Of a stretch of 40,959 bases of DNA, positions 39,895 to 40,959 are shown piece after piece. The position numbers and the translations under genes were made by a program. The notes beneath the pieces are model-generated. The model did not search any database and was not told the origin of the DNA. It saw only the letters and a list, made by a program, of their open reading frames with translations. The stretch covers positions 1-40,959 of the forward strand of contig CAMWMM010000003.1 in the NCBI GenBank assembly GCA_947175285.1, read 5' to 3'. Source of the DNA: an uncultured Lachnospiraceae bacterium (GTDB lineage Bacteria; Bacillota_A; Clostridia; Lachnospirales; Lachnospiraceae). Within the stretch, counting starts at the first letter, position 1, and each line of letters starts with the position of its first letter.

Positions 39895-40446
39895 GTCACC
39901 ATTTTTTGCCGCCAGTATTAGAACATATGTCTTTTCATGCTGCTCTCCCGCAAAGAGTGACGAAAGGACAATGGCAAGAAATATTGCTATAACAATACCA
40001 AACTCACCAACGATACTTGAAAGAACTAATGACCAGCCTTTTGTCCACTCATAACGAAAAGGCTTTTGTACATTTTGTTCGATTTGCATCAAATACTTTT
40101 TTCGTCCTCTTCCTGCCCGCGACTTCTAGAAATTTCTCAATTGCCTGCTGCCATCTCTCATAAAATCCTGTCAGTTCATCAGAATTGACATAACTGAGCA
40201 TAAGCTGATAGGTGCTGTTGTCCGTCAATTCTGGAGCATACTGCAGTTTGTGATCTGCTTCTTTTGTCACTACCTGCTGCTTCTAATTCCCGATATTTTT
40301 TACCATATGCTGAAAGGTTTCGTCTGTTAGTTTACCGCCAAATAAACGTGAATACTCCTGGCTTTCCCGTATCATATTGTATCCGTCAAAATTATTGCCA
40401 AAAGAATCGGTATTTAAGGAAATATATTTTCTATTAAAAAAACTCA
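39895..40446 (-). pseudogene. Broken ABC-2 type permease gene
   Basis: Minus-strand pieces read in order MSFFNRKYISLNTDSFGNNF, FGGKLTDETFQHMVK, DKRS-type linker, YELTDNS-like region (LQYAPELTDNSTYQLML), then KPFRYEWTKGWSLVLSS, VGEFGIVIAIFLAIVLSS and GEQHEKTYVLILAAKNG. This resembles the first extracellular loop and second helix of ABC-2 permeases. A frameshift lies near 40290 and another near 40085. The 3' part is cut off at about 39895 against the methyltransferase gene. Non-functional. Confidence 0.65.
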
Positions 40447-40473
40447 TTGTTATACATGTGTTACAATAAAGTA

Positions 40474-40594
40474 TTAGCTTAATCTATTAAACATATTCAC
40501 TGCAGTAGACATATCCAGCCCCAATGCCGCAAAGATTGCTGTTGTATCTTTTTTAAATCCTCATCAATTCTTATTGTGTCTGCACTGTCGCCAT
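40474..40594 (-). pseudogene. RelB/DinJ-type antitoxin gene remnant
   Basis: The ATG at 40594 has GGGAGGTG upstream and starts MATVQT. The next frame continues TIRIDEDLKK, and a third reads DTTAIFAALGLDMSTAVNMF before a stop at 40474. Joined, these give a DinJ/RelB ribbon-helix-helix antitoxin with two frameshifts. No toxin partner is seen in the neighbouring 60 bases. Confidence 0.65.
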
Positions 40595-40663
40595 TATAAC
40601 ACCTCCCTGTATGAGAAATAGTATATCATACAGAATTTACAATATAAATACAATGTAAATAAT

Positions 40664-40959
40664 TTAGATATCAAAATACTTCTCTGGACACACGTATAAA
40701 ACATGATTTCCATAGCAGGCATATTCCGTAAACTGGGGCATAAGCGCAGGAATGTCATATTGCCGAGCGGTTTCCAGATCTAAAGCAGGATTGGTGAGTT
40801 TTTTCATGGTGGCAATCGCTTCAAGCCCTGTCAGATTTGGATTTCCATATAATGTCAGCGATCAGGCGCAACAATGGCTCAACTCCCCCAAATCCCGTAT
40901 GCCGGTGAATGCCAGATCCAGAATTTCCAGAGGGTTGCATTTGTGCGGGAAAGCCAATG
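40664..40959 (-). pseudogene. Leucine-rich-repeat protein fragment (cut by window edge)
   Basis: The minus strand ends in LTLYGNPNLTGLEAIATMKK, then a tail finishing YVCPEKYFDI with a stop at 40664-40666. Before it, in another frame, lies NPLEILDLAFTGIRDLGEL, a leucine-rich repeat, so there is a frameshift near 40860. The N-terminal part is beyond the window. Confidence 0.5.

Noticed and set aside
1..40959. CRISPR array, tRNA, rRNA or known riboswitch
   Set aside because: I looked for regularly spaced repeats, tRNA-like cloverleaf ends and familiar riboswitch cores and saw none; weak cases could be missed by eye.

Overview
The window reads as a chromosomal stretch of a Gram-positive, spore-forming gut Clostridia, most likely a Lachnospiraceae member. 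The basis is SpmA and SipL-type sporulation proteins, an oxygen-sensitive radical-SAM activase, strong AGGAGG ribosome sites, Firmicutes ABC exporters and a MocR regulator, and a moderately AT-rich base composition. This placement is inference from gene content; no rRNA or tRNA gene is present.

Region by region. 1-8.0 kb: end of an unknown gene, a decayed MATE efflux gene, a two-helix membrane protein, a DEDD exonuclease convergent with a D-Ala-D-Ala carboxypeptidase, an NrdG-like activase, then a damaged zone (spmA cut in half, transposase remnant, small hypotheticals, a MITE-like repeat). 8.0-21.3 kb: mostly intact housekeeping and envelope genes (SipL-like SPOCS/LysM protein, MocR regulator, ankyrin protein, heterodimeric ABC exporter, MraY-like transferase, ABC-F ATPase, NUDIX hydrolase). 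21.5-33.9 kb: a class II lanthipeptide island. 34-41 kb: accessory genes (HAD phosphatase, TraX fragment, metallophosphoesterase, lipase, methyltransferase) between inverted-repeat elements and many pseudogenes.

The lanthipeptide island is the main find. A 605-residue regulator with two Xre-type helix-turn-helix domains and TPR-like repeats lies tail to tail with a 44-codon antisense gene for a small exported peptide, the layout of an RRNPP-type peptide quorum-sensing cassette. Downstream on the + strand are a broken copy of the immunity ATPase gene, a lipoprotein gene, the immunity ABC transporter (lanF-lanE-lanG), one precursor peptide (lanA), the bifunctional dehydratase/cyclase (lanM) and a protease-transporter (lanT). 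The 30-residue predicted core carries the lipid II-binding pattern of mersacidin-type lantibiotics (CTITGEC) and ends in CC; spacing from that motif to the end matches plantaricin C almost residue for residue, while the N-terminal part looks different. The likely flow is: peptide signal, regulator, lan operon; LanM modifies LanA; LanT removes the leader at GG and exports the product; LanFEG and perhaps the lipoprotein protect the producer.

Other points of interest: a 507-bp near-identical duplication inside lanF, long perfect palindromes near the lan promoters, a family of short inverted-repeat elements in two or more places, a HAD gene whose best start codon is ATA, a terminator-like hairpin across the start of the SipL-like gene, and a junction where two gene fragments are fused end to end. 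All calls rest on reading the sequence and remembered family motifs; no database search was made.
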